NCBI GenBank assembly: GCA_947034885.2
Contig: OX344758.2
Span: 18,441,067-18,505,066 of the forward strand
Direction: 5' to 3'
Source: Thuidium tamariscinum
Lineage: Eukaryota; Streptophyta; Bryopsida; Hypnales; Thuidiaceae
DNA length: 64,000 nt
The notes beneath the pieces are model-generated. The model made no database searches. It was not told the origin of the DNA and was given only the letters and a program-made list of their open reading frames with translations. Of the stretch, positions 1 through 11,130 are shown one piece after another. Position 1 is the stretch's first letter. Every line of letters begins with the position of its first letter. Both the position numbers and the translations under genes were made by a program.

Positions 1-305
1 TGGAGTTCTTTTGAATTTGTGTTGTAATTAATGCCTGATTGTGTACATGTACATGTTATTTTGTTTTGAGGTACAGGTTAGGGCTCAGTGATTCTACTTG
101 TTTGATGAAGCTTAGGATTTGTAGTTCAGCTGAAGGCAATTCGTTGTTGTTGATTGTAGCTTCAGGCCAGGAGTTTGCTTGTCCCGCAATCTCTCCAGCA
201 AATTTTACAGAGGGAGCAACTAGCCAAGCTGTTTGCTCACCGAAGGCTACTGATTGGGGACGTCCTTCACTATCAAAAAAAGAAGAAGACATTTGTGCAC
301 GATAA
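1..305 (+). other. Upstream part of the SUVR gene, exon structure unclear
   Basis: A plausible 3' splice site (pyrimidine-rich DNA ending GGTACAG) lies at about 76. Two plus-strand frames look partly coding. One reads through LQQILQREQLAKLF and QKKKKTFVHDKP to a GAG/GTGAGG donor-like site at 339. The other carries SKKEEDICAR, then a stop at 303-305, then AIDTNEKKRSRGEV in the same frame. I could not find one splice arrangement that uses these cleanly. Confidence 0.4.
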
Positions 306-2933
306 GCCATTGACACGAATGAGAAGAAGAGAAGCCGAGGTGAGGTGGATAGTCCGGTTGTAAAAGCAAAATCGAGAAAGAAGAAAAAAATTGTGAAGGC
401 AGCCTTGAACAAGAATGACATGGACGAAGAGCCTGAATTCAGTTCAGAAACGGAGTCAAGTGATGATGGGCTCGCGAGGAAGTTCCTGAACCTGCCCGAC
501 AGCTCTGGTACCACTATTTCCACTGACGTTGACGATTTGAGAATTCAAGGCCATGTGGGTGAAGTTTATACATCTGGTGGGAATTGCAACTTCTTGAAAT
601 CACCTCCAGGTACTGTTTTGGACACACTCCTCTTCACTCCCCCTAAAACTCATTTGTCAAGGCTAGTACGTGGACCACGGGATGACGAGACATTCCAAGG
701 AGAGGCTTTAGAGGCAAATCCACTCGATGAAATGGGGGTGTTATCCAGAAAGAAAACGAGGCAGTACATGGAACTGTAAGAGAAGGGGTGCACTTATTAC
801 ATGGCCTGAATGCAGACCATGCAGATGTTGTTGACGGGGAGCCTGCAGGGTCACAGGCTGAGACCAAGGAAGTGTTGCCTGAGGCAACCTTGGCATCAAA
901 TCAGAAAGGCTCAGATTGTGAGCTAGATGAACATGTGACTGCAGAGGTAGGGGAGGAGATGGGAGTTGTAGAAGAAGTTATTCTTGGGGAGGGCAAGTGC
1001 AACTCTGAGGGAGATGTTAAAGACACAACTGGTTCTCATGAGGGCAATGTGAAGAATGGGAGTTCTGATGAGGGAGATGTTGGGGTGGGGACGGCTGCTG
1101 ATGAGGGAGATGATGGGAAGGGTACTCTTTCTGATGCAGTGAAGGTTGGGGAGGAGATGGTTGTGGATGAGGGAGATGTTGGGGAGGGTAATGTTTCTGC
1201 TGAGGACAAATCAGCGGAGCAGATGGCTTCCAACAAGAGAGACTGCAGTGAAACAAAAGGTGCAGTCTGCGAAGATGGTGAAATGGGGCAGAGTAGTGAC
1301 AGCGGACTTGGGTTTAGGGTTGTTCGGCATGACGAGCTTGCAGAATCAAAGGCAGAAAAGGAGAAGCTCGTGCAAGTGGAGCCACAGGCTGACTGCGATG
1401 AATCAGAGCAGCAGGTTGAGGAAAAGGCCCCGAAGGTAGCCACAGTGAAGAAATCAAAAAGAAAGACAAAGAAAAAGAATCCGGGGAAGAAGAATTGCAC
1501 GGAAGTGGATGTCAAGGAAGCCCAACCGTCTCTAGAGAACCCAAATAGTTCAGAGCACAGTGATTTTACTCAGTCAAACAAGATAGCAGATGGGGGGGGT
1601 AATTGGAGGGGGAAATGGGGGGGGAGATGGAGGTGGCGATGAAGAAGCCCCTGTTACAGATCCCGCCCCAATCCCTTCACCTCCAGGCAGGAGGAATACC
1701 AGGTCTCAGCAGGGGAACTTGACATTGTCTACACAGGTAGACAAAGTTTTGTCAAAGAAGCGTCAGCGCTCCTAGTGTTTTGTTTACGTTTTTGGATATG
1801 CAGTTGGGGTCAGAATTTGAATGAGCTTGATTTTAGGTCTGCAAGCAAAGCATTGTAATTTGCCTTCACAGTGGAGGTTTCTTAAATTGAGAATATTTAT
1901 TTATCATCACAAATTTCTTGTTTCAGTAGTTTTTATGTACTAATGTGGGTTGTTCTTAATGTGTTCATGTAGGGGGACTTTTACAGTACTGAGGACTTGT
2001 CTCGGGGCTTGGAGGCGCGTCCAATACTTGTAGCTCCCCATGATTCACTAATGCGTTCTTTCAAGTATATGGCTACTAGTGTGGTGCACGAGAGTGCCCA
2101 AGTGGATACCTCTGTCGTTGGATTAGGAAATGGGGAATTCTGTGTTTGTGGCAGAGATGATTGCTTGACTGCCGTGGTTCCTTGTCAGTGTACAAAGTCA
2201 ACTGGGGGTGAGTTTGCATACAGCCCTGGTGGGTTGTTGAAGGACCGTTTTTTGCAAAGCAGTGGTCACATGTATCGGACTTTCATTAGGGAGTGTAATT
2301 TCAGATGTGGATGCCACAGTAAATGTGGTAATCGTGTCGTTCAGCAGGGTATGAAGTACTCAGTTGAAGTTTTCCATACTGCGCAGATGGGATGGGGGAT
2401 TCGAGCTGCTGAATCTATCCCCAAAGGTGCGTTTCTATTTGAGATGGTTGGGGAGATATTGACTAATGCAGAGATGCTGATTAGGAACCTTGTAGTCGAT
2501 GGTGGTCCATCATACGGCTTGCAACTTGATGCGGATTGGTCCACAGAGAAGAAAGCGGATGACAACACAGCGTTGTGCTTGGATGCTACTCACTTTGGAA
2601 ATGTCGCCAGATTTCTCAATCACAGGTTTCACATCTACTACAACCTATTCAGTTTTTGTTTTTTTTGCTTAAGCACGTAGGTCTTCTAATTGGTAGTGCA
2701 CAATGTTGTGCAGATGTGGAGATGCAAACCTGATTGACATGCCTGTTAAGATTGAGAGCGGTGGGAAGAGCTTCTACCACGTTGCTTTTTTCTCAAATCG
2801 TAAGATTGAAGCCCAGGAGGGGCTAACATGGGACTATGGTATTGATTTCAGCAATTGTGATCCAGAATTGCCTTCCTTTGCTTGTAAATGTGGAAGCGTC
2901 ATGTGTAGGGATAAATTTTCAAAGGTTAATTGA
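306..2933 (+). CDS. SUVR: SUVR-type histone-lysine N-methyltransferase (SET domain), 5' end unresolved
   Basis: Plant SUVR-family protein: a SET-domain enzyme expected to methylate histone H3 (H3K9-type) in nuclear chromatin. The conserved part is 1973-2625 joined to 2714-2933. A pre-SET block with nine cysteines (CVCGRDDC, CQC, CNFRCGCHSKCGN) leads into SET motifs GWGIRA, NVARFLNHR and LTWDYG, and a post-SET CKCGSVMCRD. The 88-bp intron 2626-2713 splits the Arg codon of FLNHR and restores RCGDANLIDMP. A second intron, 1737-1972, joins LSTQ to GDFYSTEDLSRG in phase 0. Upstream lies a charged, Glu/Asp/Lys-rich region with repeated DEGDVG-like units. A 61-bp intron, 1599-1659, keeps frame there, and another small intron near 738-856 is likely. 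Before about 306 the frame is ambiguous, and the N-terminal WIYLD domain known from SUVR proteins is not seen, so the start probably lies outside the window. Assignment to SUVR1/2/4 is by motif and order from memory; the exact subgroup is unsure. Confidence 0.88.
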
Positions 2934-3867
2934 CAACGTTAGAATCCAAGTGGAAGCCAGTTCATGATGGGTAAGATTATATAAGTGATTTGTATTTCAA
3001 TATCGGAATGTGAACCACTAATATAGTTCTGTGTGAAATGTGCTTCCAGTTGGCTTCTAATGTTTTCACTCGCCTTTTGCAGACTTAATTTTAGAAGCAG
3101 AAGTGTTGAGGTGGTTGGACCTCAGTAGTCATGTGTATATAGTTGCACACAATCTGTACTTGTAGAACTTTTTAGAATACATTTCCTTGAAGTTGGAAAA
3201 CTTTATATTTTAAGTACTTGCAATTTACTATTCAAACTTGAAAACATTTGTATTGTAATGCAATTTTGACAGAGTAGTGCTTAGGGTAATTGGTGTTTCT
3301 GTCAATGCCTACAGTTGAAAGGAATGTTGGTTTTCAGCAAACCAAAGTGACACTAGAATAGACTTGTGGAGTAAAATAGACTTGTGGAGGTGTTAGTTTG
3401 TATATTACGTAGTAGGTTGCAGAGGTTTTATTGTTTAAATTCAATGACTTCTAATGTAAGTGAATTTTTTTCATCTAGCGCTTTTTTTGAAGATTCTATG
3501 TTAACTCGTTATCATGTTAGTAGTGTGTATTTTGAAGACTTTGCTTTACAAATACTGAATCATTTAAAGGGTTTTGATATGTTTAACCTCATAAAATAAC
3601 ATTTTTAAATAAACTAATGGTCTTGAAAAACAAATTGAATATAAGCTTTATAAATTAAACAACTTCAAAAAATCACTGTAATGAGGCCAAACATAACTAA
3701 AGCTTCTAAAGTAGGAATCCAACGTTATCAATGAAAATTGCAGTATCTAAAAATACTGAGTAATTGAAAAATACAAAAATACAGAAATCCTATACTGATT
3801 AAAGTACTTCTACTAACCAAAATTCTTAAATCATTGGGCAATTCAAGAACCTATAGTACCTAAAATA
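2934..3867. other. 3' flank of the SUVR gene, no gene seen
   Basis: AT-rich DNA holding the probable 3' UTR and polyadenylation region of the SUVR gene. A short direct repeat (AATAGACTTGTGGAG twice) lies at about 3357-3388. No other coding signal is visible. The rise in GTACTT-type motifs from about 3780 suggests that the neighbouring transposon begins before 3868. Confidence 0.5.
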
Positions 3868-4039
3868 CTAAATCGTAGTACAATTAAGATACTTTTAGTA
3901 TCCAGAAATACTAAATAGTAGTACAATTCAGGTACTTTTAATATCCAGAAATACTAAATAGTAGTACAATTCAGGTACTTTTAATATCCAGAAATACTAA
4001 ATAGTAGTACAATTCAGGTACTTTTAGTATCCAAAAATA
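3868..4039. repeat. Tandem array, four copies of a 43-bp unit
   Basis: Units start at 3868, 3911, 3954 and 3997, exactly 43 bp apart. Each runs from CTAAATNGTAGTACAATT through a GTACTTTT-type core to TATCCAGAAATA. The second and third copies are identical or nearly so; the first and last differ at a few bases. The array ends 40 bp from the stop codon of the transposase-like gene. It probably belongs to that element's subterminal region. Confidence 0.9.
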
Positions 4040-4079
4040 CTGTAGGGAACACATAAATCCTGAAGAGAAAACTATAGTC

Positions 4080-7000
4080 CTACTCAGCATTGAATGCCCA
4101 CCATTCTCGTAATGCATCTTCACACATTCTTTGGGATTCAGCAGACATCTTGTACACAGGAGTGCCCTTCACTCTATGTGAGGCAAGAATCATAGGGAAC
4201 TTACAAGCCCGGACAAGATGAGCATCGACATGTGCATCCACTGCCCTGTCACAAAACACGTATGTCTTGTCTCCACGTCCAAACTTTTTGTAGTACTTGC
4301 CCCTGATAACAGCATCCCCGGAATTAAAGGTCCCACCACAAGGACAGATAAGTGATTCCTGCAAGACAAACTTTGTCCTCTGACATTGTAGAATGTAAAA
4401 CTGCACACCATCTTCATTGTCTTCCTCTGCTGGGATCATGAAGTTGTCTCCAACTTCAACCATGTCACCAATTTCTGTAGATACTCCATCGTGTAGCCAA
4501 TTCTCCACTTCATCCACCTCCTCAACCTGTTCTGGATTTGTAGTAATGCTAACTGGTACTAGTCTTTGCACCTGCCATGGTTGCACATGTGAGGACTTGT
4601 CACAATTATCCCAGTCACAATCGACACATGGAATGCAAAAACAAGATAATGCACGAGTTTTGAGAAGAGTAGGCTCCGCCATGGAAAATCCCATGATAGA
4701 GTATAGACTCTTTGAACCAGGAATAGTGTTGCACTTCAAGCTGTTGTTGTTGTGATTCACCTCCTTCTCTCCAATGTGCCAAAACACTCTAGAAAGAGAA
4801 GATGTCTTGGATTGAGTATAGGAACTGACAACACGCTCAGTGTACTTTTCCTCCAAGAATCGCACTACTTGACTTGCATTTTGCAATGGCCGTAAAGGGT
4901 TTTGAATTTGTTCAGCTGCTAGCGCTCGCTTCACAACTGCCCCTGCACCATCCCACTCCCCTTTGCCATGAGCTGATTCAAAAAAATTCCAACGCATCAT
5001 ACACCCCCCTGTGAGCATGGGGTACCGTGCTACAAAGTACATTGCTGTAGCACACTTGAACTGTGCGCTGCAACCATCACTGAAGACCCAATGCTCCTCA
5101 AGAGAGAACCCTGAATCAACCAACCAATCCCAATGTAAAAGCAAACAATGTTGGACAAATGCTGAATCATGGTCCTTATCATCAGAAATATAAAAGTGAG
5201 TTTGCTTGAAGATCTCATCTCCCTCCCTCCACATGGTGATGTGAACCAATATAGTGATAGAGGTACTAAAGTAGTACAAACTTTGAACTTCGTTTTGAAT
5301 GGCAAAAGAGTAATTCTCCGCGTAGTCAATGTGTGAAACAACAACTCCCTCCGGAACATTGGCCATCATTAGTTGGCATTGCTCATCCTGCCACCTTGCT
5401 CTGAAATTGTGTGTTATGAAAGTTGTCACAGTCTTCTCCATGTATGACAAAAAAACATGAGCAGTAGTCTCCTTGAACACTTCCTTCAAGCGTTTCTTTG
5501 GCTTGCCTGTGTTGGCATCCACCCCTACCTGGTAGTACTCAAAGCACTTCCACTTCAAGGTAAATGAAGATGTACTACATAACTCCAATTCACAGAAGGT
5601 TAGTAGGTGGAATCCACAGTGAGGATAATCTCCCATGAGGCATTCTAGCCTATGCCAAAGGTCAAACTCCCCCTTTGGACAAACACATGCTTCCCACATC
5701 AAAGTAATTCGCTTGAAAACATGTTCATGTGCATGGCAGCCTCCCTCTCCATTGCCTAGACAAAGCACACATTGACAAGCACAATTTATGCTTGCATGCA
5801 ACCCCCGGAGTTTGTCCCTAAGGTTACTCAAGGCAACCTTCATAAAATCCATCAGGACATGGTAAATACAGCAACAAGTATTTCTCTCCTTGAGTTTTCT
5901 CACCCACCATGGTTTCAGCCTTTCGAAAGCTCTCTGGCACACAGTACATTCAGGATGTGCCTCTTTGAAGCGCAAGAAGAAACAAGTCTGCCAAAAAAAT
6001 TGCACTACCAAGAAGTGAAAACTTTGTAAGCCTTTTTGAACTAATAATACTTATTGAAATAATAATACTTATAGAGTACTATAAGTACCTTGTTAAGCTA
6101 GACATTTAGAATTTCTAACTGCACTGAGTATATACCTCCAATTTACAAATAGTCCACACCTTCTTGAAATAGACACTTAGACTTTTAAGGTCTATTTAAA
6201 ACAACCAAAAACCTACATCAGTAAAAAGAGCAATGAAACGTTCATTAGTTTTGGTGTTGTTCTAGAACTCTACAATGGTTACTAAAGAACAAGTAGCCAC
6301 ATTTAATTAGACACCTTGTAGCAGTGTTCATAATAAACATACTTGTTAAAATAAACTAATTTGATCATATTTTCACCAAATAATATAATGAGTATCATCT
6401 TCAACAATCCGTTTTGAATTTTTAACTATACTAATTACGCCCTCAAAACTAATGTAGTACAAAATGTATTAAAAACATTTCATGAAACCTGCAAACCATA
6501 GATTATTATGAAGATTTTATATCTTTGGGTCTACCGGGTTTCAAAGTGTATTAAGTACTATCTTACTGTCAATACAGTACAATAAGTGTTATGAACGTTG
6601 TTATAGTCTTGTAGTTCTTATAGAACCTCTTGAATTTATATAAAAAAGTACAAGTCTCCATTAAAGTAGTATTCACATTTTATCATGAATGTTCTTGTAT
6701 TTTAGACCGTCAAAAAAAGGTACTATTTGGTTTGAAAAGAGTATAAAATATATAAAGTTCAAATTGTCTCTACATACTTACACAGTGAATTTAGGGCAAT
6801 TATGTTTGGTACTTCTGAAATTTTCATTTTAGTTACAAACCTATGTTACATTAGAAGGTCCTTTCTTTCTTATACATGTGACCTACTTTACATGCACTCA
6901 AACAAACAAGTACAGAAAGCAGGAGAGATAGAAGAAGGATACTTAAAAGATGAAACTCACCTGAGTTTCACAAAGGTAATGTGTAGGATGAGGCTCAACC

Positions 7001-7764
7001 CATTGCAGACGTCCCACTCTGTGCCTTATAACGTCTTTCTGATTTGGTGACACCTTCGTTTGACCATTCCACCACGCATCAACACATTGTTTGATGTAAT
7101 CAGATAAACCTGCTCTCTTTAGTCTCTGTAGATGTAGCTTTGGCACTATATCTTGTGGATCAAATGCATAAACCCTTCTTGTCAAAGCAAGGTTTATGCT
7201 CTCGGTTGTTGTATCCAGAACCCGTGACAAACTTCTCACCCCATCAGTCCCCAAACTCACAGCCGCATCTAGTAGAGCACTCTTCCTAGCTAATAATTCA
7301 TTAGAGTTGGCCACCTTCACTAATTGCAGTTCATGCTTAAAATTTTCAATGAAGGAATGAATCACCTTTGCTTCTTGTGGCCTGGGATAGTACGCAGGTA
7401 ACAAAGGTGAAACAATGTCATGGCGCAAAACTTTCTCCATGACATCCTTCCTACTGAATGGACCGGGACAACTTCTCAATTCCTCAACTATATACTGTGC
7501 TAGGCGTAGGGATCTCCAATGCAAATCTCTCACAGGTAAATAATCATGCAATTCACGATCTGGATCTGGAGGTGCAATCGCTAAACTTTGGGACGACTCC
7601 AGTCTCTCTCTGTCACGTGCTCTTTGACGAGCCTTCCTCTCTCTTGCATTCTCTGTAACTGCAGAGAGAACCTCTTCATGCATACAAGCCTCGGCGACCC
7701 TAGCAGCTGGACCGGGACGACTAATGCCATGCTTTGTCCGTTTTCTCTTGGCAGCGTTGCCCAT
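4080..7764 (-). CDS. DDE-type transposase-like protein, two large exon blocks
   Basis: Probable transposase read on the minus strand. The 5' block (7764 down to 6961) starts MGNAAKRKRTKHG, a basic nuclear-localisation-like stretch, and continues through a charged region to KVSPNQKDVIRHRVGRLQW and a CAG/GTGAG donor. The 3' block (about 6007 down to the stop at 4080-4082) has no stop for over 630 codons. It carries Cys/His pairs (CTVCQRAF, CACQCVLCLGNG, CHAHEH). A candidate RNase H-fold core follows: HIDYAENY, then FSDGCSAQFK, then FFESAHGKGEWDG and AVVKRA. The likely acid residues are the Asp of HIDYAENY, the Asp of FSDGC and an acid around FFESAHGKGEWDG. A Cys-rich tail follows (CFCIPCVDCDWDNC, CPCGGTF). 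The same signature order occurs in many uncharacterised animal proteins, as I recall; I cannot name the published superfamily. The 6008-6960 intron has a good donor but no acceptor that I could match in phase. A cellular gene is the alternative. Confidence 0.65.
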
Positions 7765-7961
7765 TAGACTGAACCTAGCAAGGAAAAGGTTCGGGAAAAT
7801 AACAGTAGTCGTTAGTCTTCTACGCGGAATCAAAGTACATAGTTGAGGAGTTGTGAAGCTCACACGATTGAGAAAAAAACGGGGGAAACAAAGCAGTCAA
7901 AAGTTGTTTGAAAAATACGAGAACAAACTCACCTAATGAGGATAATTCATTCGAAGCACTG

Positions 7962-8324
7962 TCAGAGCACCATAGATTCACAGCTACCCGTACCAGGTGA
8001 AGCGCTTACGTTAGAGAGAGAAGGTGTGTAATCGAAGCTAGTAGTTGGATAACTATCACCGGAATCCGTAGATCTTCGACTCAAAAAAAGTGCACGTCGA
8101 GGAGACTCTTCTGCGGTGTTGCAATGGCCTAAGTAAAATTCACTCTTGCCTTGCTTGGACACAGGAGTTTCTGACACGTATCCAGAATCACTTGTATACT
8201 TAGAGAAAACAGAACCCACCTCAGCTGTTGAAACAGAGAGAAGATTGAAGGACACCTCACGTGTAGGGAAGTAAGAGGTGATTAATTTCTGGACAAGAAC
8301 AGGGCGCTCGGTGGATTTTGACAT
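7962..8324 (-). CDS. Small ORF with PCNA-interacting (PIP-box-like) motif
   Basis: An open frame of 120 codons on the same strand as the transposase-like gene and about 200 bp upstream of it. Near its start is QKLITSYF, which fits the PIP-box pattern Q-x-x-(I/L/M)-x-x-aromatic-aromatic. The rest is Ser/Thr-rich. It may be the first exon of the transposase transcript, a second element gene, or a leader ORF. A TTAG/GTGAGT donor lies just downstream at about 7934, but the frame reaches a stop before it, and I found no in-frame join to the next block. It could be chance. Confidence 0.35.
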   Translation of the reverse strand: MSKSTERPVLVQKLITSYFPTREVSFNLLSVSTAEVGSVFSKYTSDSGYVSETPVSKQGKSEFYLGHCNTAEESPRRALFLSRRSTDSGDSYPTTSFDYTPSLSNVSASPGTGSCESMVL

Positions 8325-10455
8325 AATGCAAAACCAATCCTGTGAATGTTGTGTGCAATCCTACAGACCAAACACAACAAGCAAGGAAGCGAGCAAGGAA
8401 GAACAGTGCAAAAATGAGAAAGTGTTGGAAGACTGCGCATGCAGAAAGATTCGCTGAGAGAGACGGGAGTGTGCTGAGAGACGACGTCGGCGCACAAATC
8501 TGGCCTCATCCGAATCAGCGCTCCCTGCAAATAATATTTCCCGAATTCCTTGGCGGCGGCAGTAATTAGGGGATCTTTCTTGAAGTACTTTTGATACAGT
8601 AACTGTACTTTTGTACTAAAAAGACAGAGGGAGGGGCACAAAATTAGTATGCGCAGAAAACGGTAATTTGGAAATTCGACAGGTAGCCATCCTTTGAGAC
8701 GTTTGAAGCATCTAGAATCCACAAAGTGATTTAGAAAAAACGTTATTTTCGAACAAGTTATGGCTTTCCAAAAAATGAGCTCTATTTTTGTACTTCATTG
8801 CCAAATATGATCTGTAATTAGGAATGTGAATGAAGATTCAGGTAAAGCCGCCTTCCATGTTTCATGTTACATAAGGGATGTAGAAAAAAGAATTCCGTAT
8901 GGCCTCCAAATAAGTACTTTAACGTGATTTGTAGTACTGTGACATTTTGATAGTCATGTACAAAAGTACTGTTTTCATGGCCTGAATTAAGTTTTTCAAC
9001 GAATTTAAACATATTCCTAGCTATGTAACATCTACAGGCTATAGAAAATGAACATAAATACCTGGAAAAACAATTTTTGATTTGAGTAATATTAAGTACA
9101 AAATTATGTTTATTACCAATTTTGCACTGTGACCTCAAAAGTACAAGGGTCTAGTGTACTTCAACCCCCAAAATTTTACTTAACTTATTTAGCTCTATCA
9201 ATTTTAGACGGAGTATCACATTAGATGCAAATTCCAATATAGAAATTTCAATTCTTTAAATCTTTAAATCTCCTAAAAGATGCATTGCAATTTTGAACAC
9301 TTGCAACTATTTGCAATTTGCAATATGCATTCAACCCCATGCAAAGAGGTACTCAAACCTTGTCTCTTGTGATAATTGGTTTGCTCCAACTCATTTGAAA
9401 TACTAGGAACTACTTTAGTACCCTCAAAAACCACACCCACCTCACCATTCTCTTCATTCTCAATATGTCCATCTAAAAAATTACTACTCAAAAGTATAGT
9501 GGATCCCCCACATCTAATAGGCCTAGCTTGCTTGTATTTTACTATATAGTTGCAATAACATTTTAATCCCTTTCAAACAAAGCACATAAGAACTTAACTT
9601 GAACATGCAACATTTGGAATACATAACAAGCTAAGATTACATGAACCTATTATCCTTCAAAAAAAATTGAAGACCCATACATCCAAATCTCGATGCCTCT
9701 CAGTTAAACTCAATTGTAGCTTTTTATTTAAATAAACAAAATACAACCTTGTACCATTTTTGTTTCTATAGCATCCTTAAAATTTTAAAACATTCATACA
9801 TTCTTGCAACTACAACATCTATGTATTAGAATGTAATATAACATAATATCATGTATATTTCAAATCCAAATGGGGATAACCATCTCCCCAACACCTCACT
9901 AGAAATAAATAAATTCCTCAATCATACAAAGAAACTCTTTGCAATTCAACATAATTATCTACAACCATCCAAAAGCTTCTAAGAACTTGGAGGCACTCAA
10001 ATATAAAAGAAATCCTAATCCAAATCTTCTCCAAATTCAACTTCGAAACAAACTACACAACCATATTAAAGATGGGATTTAAAGGCTGCAAACATCCCCA
10101 AAGAAATTGTACCTATTGAATCAACTCTTTAATCCTAATCATCATCTGCTTCATCAAAAAAGATTGTGACATATGATACTTCAATAGAGAAAAATCCCTT
10201 GAGCTATACTTTGTGACCTAAACGCAAAGCTAAAATATTAATCTCATGTATACAAGACAAAATTTCTTATATTACCAACTTCTCATGACTACACCAAAAA
10301 TAACCAGACTTTGAAAATTTGTATTCAAAATAAGAATCCATCAATACCTAATAAAATCTACACCCATACAAAAGTAGAAAGGATCTACATGCACTCAAAG
10401 CAAAAAAAATAGTTTAGAATCTTTTTCAAAATTCAAGTAAAAATTTGAGATGCAA
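8325..10455. other. Gene-free AT-rich DNA, outer flank of the transposon
   Basis: The part to about 9200 carries the GTACTTTT-type motifs assigned to the transposon flank. From there on I see no coding frame with a recognisable product, only low-complexity AT-rich sequence. Confidence 0.5.
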
Positions 10456-10718
10456 TTATCATTAGATGTTTTTTCTACTAGTTAGAAGACTATAAGTTCC
10501 TGACTGTAGGAATGCTAGGGAACTCTACCACATCTATGATTTGACATGGCCGAGACATTGCCACATCATATTTAAAATAATAATAATATTTTTTCTTGAA
10601 ATACATATATTTTTAAAATATTTTATTATTTTATTATTAATTTTTATTCTAATTGTTCCCAGCATTGGGAATGGGCCTGAAATAGTCTTCTAATCCTTGA
10701 AAAAACATCTAATGATAA
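10456..10718. mobile_element. Foldback MITE, copy M1
   Basis: The two ends form a perfect 20-bp inverted repeat (TTATCATTAGATGTTTTTTC against its complement at 10699-10718). Inside are the family marks: GACATGGCCGAGACATTGCC-type dyad DNA, GTTCCC/GGGAAC motifs, and a CCTGAAATAGTCTT block near one end. The TA at 10463-10464 and 10710-10711 would be the target duplication, with the palindrome running 7 bp further out. It has no coding capacity. Confidence 0.8.
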
Positions 10719-10906
10719 GAATTGGATTTGAAGGCCGCAACCCTAATGTCCCTACTAAACCAATTCTTAAATCCTAACTACCACCTCATTCAAGAGAAAA
10801 AGAACAAAAAATCTTACCAAATCAGAGAAATATACTCTTCTATAGCTTCAACACAAAGCTACAATTACCATGCCAAATACAAGACACAATTTTCACCACG
10901 ACAGCC

Positions 10907-11130
10907 AATGAACGGGGAGTACCGGCATTTAGTTACGAGCTAGCCGGTTGAAATCCAGAATTTCCGAATGAAGTTCAAAGTTACAGGAAAAAAACCGATC
11001 ATTTAAGAGGAAAAAAAAGAAATATTCTTTATTTTCTTAAGGCCTAGCCGAGAGTATTCTCCAAGCAACCGGTTAGTGCAAGAAAATGTAGGATTTTTGC
11101 CGGTTAAGCTGAAATTCTTCCCGGACTGTG
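10907..11130 (+). repeat. Dispersed repeat R3, copy 1
   Basis: Closely matches 63063-63292 in the same orientation, over its whole length. It runs from AATGAACGGGGAGTACCGG to TTCCCGGACTGTG. Differences are scattered single bases and small indels, so both copies are fairly young. It contains several CCGGTT motifs and a run of A. Family unknown; it has no coding capacity. Confidence 0.85.

Larger units (their letters stand above)
3650..9200 (-). mobile_element. Probable autonomous DNA transposon (approximate limits)
   Basis: A DDE-like transposase gene (4080-7764, minus) is flanked on both sides by DNA rich in GTACTTTT/AAAAGTAC. Examples are about 3895-4025 on one side and 8585-8620, 8915-8975 and 9135-9165 on the other. 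Many cut-and-paste elements carry such repeats inside their ends as transposase binding sites. I did not find the terminal inverted repeats or the target-site duplication, so the limits are estimates. It lies about 0.7 kb downstream of the SUVR gene, which it faces tail to tail. Confidence 0.55.

Noticed and set aside
1036-1515. Open frames on the minus strand rich in Ser, Phe and Pro
   Set aside because: They are the antisense of the acidic, repetitive SUVR exon and show no motif of their own.
3868-4039. Possible CRISPR array
   Set aside because: Units are directly adjacent with no spacers, in a eukaryotic genome; it is a plain tandem repeat.
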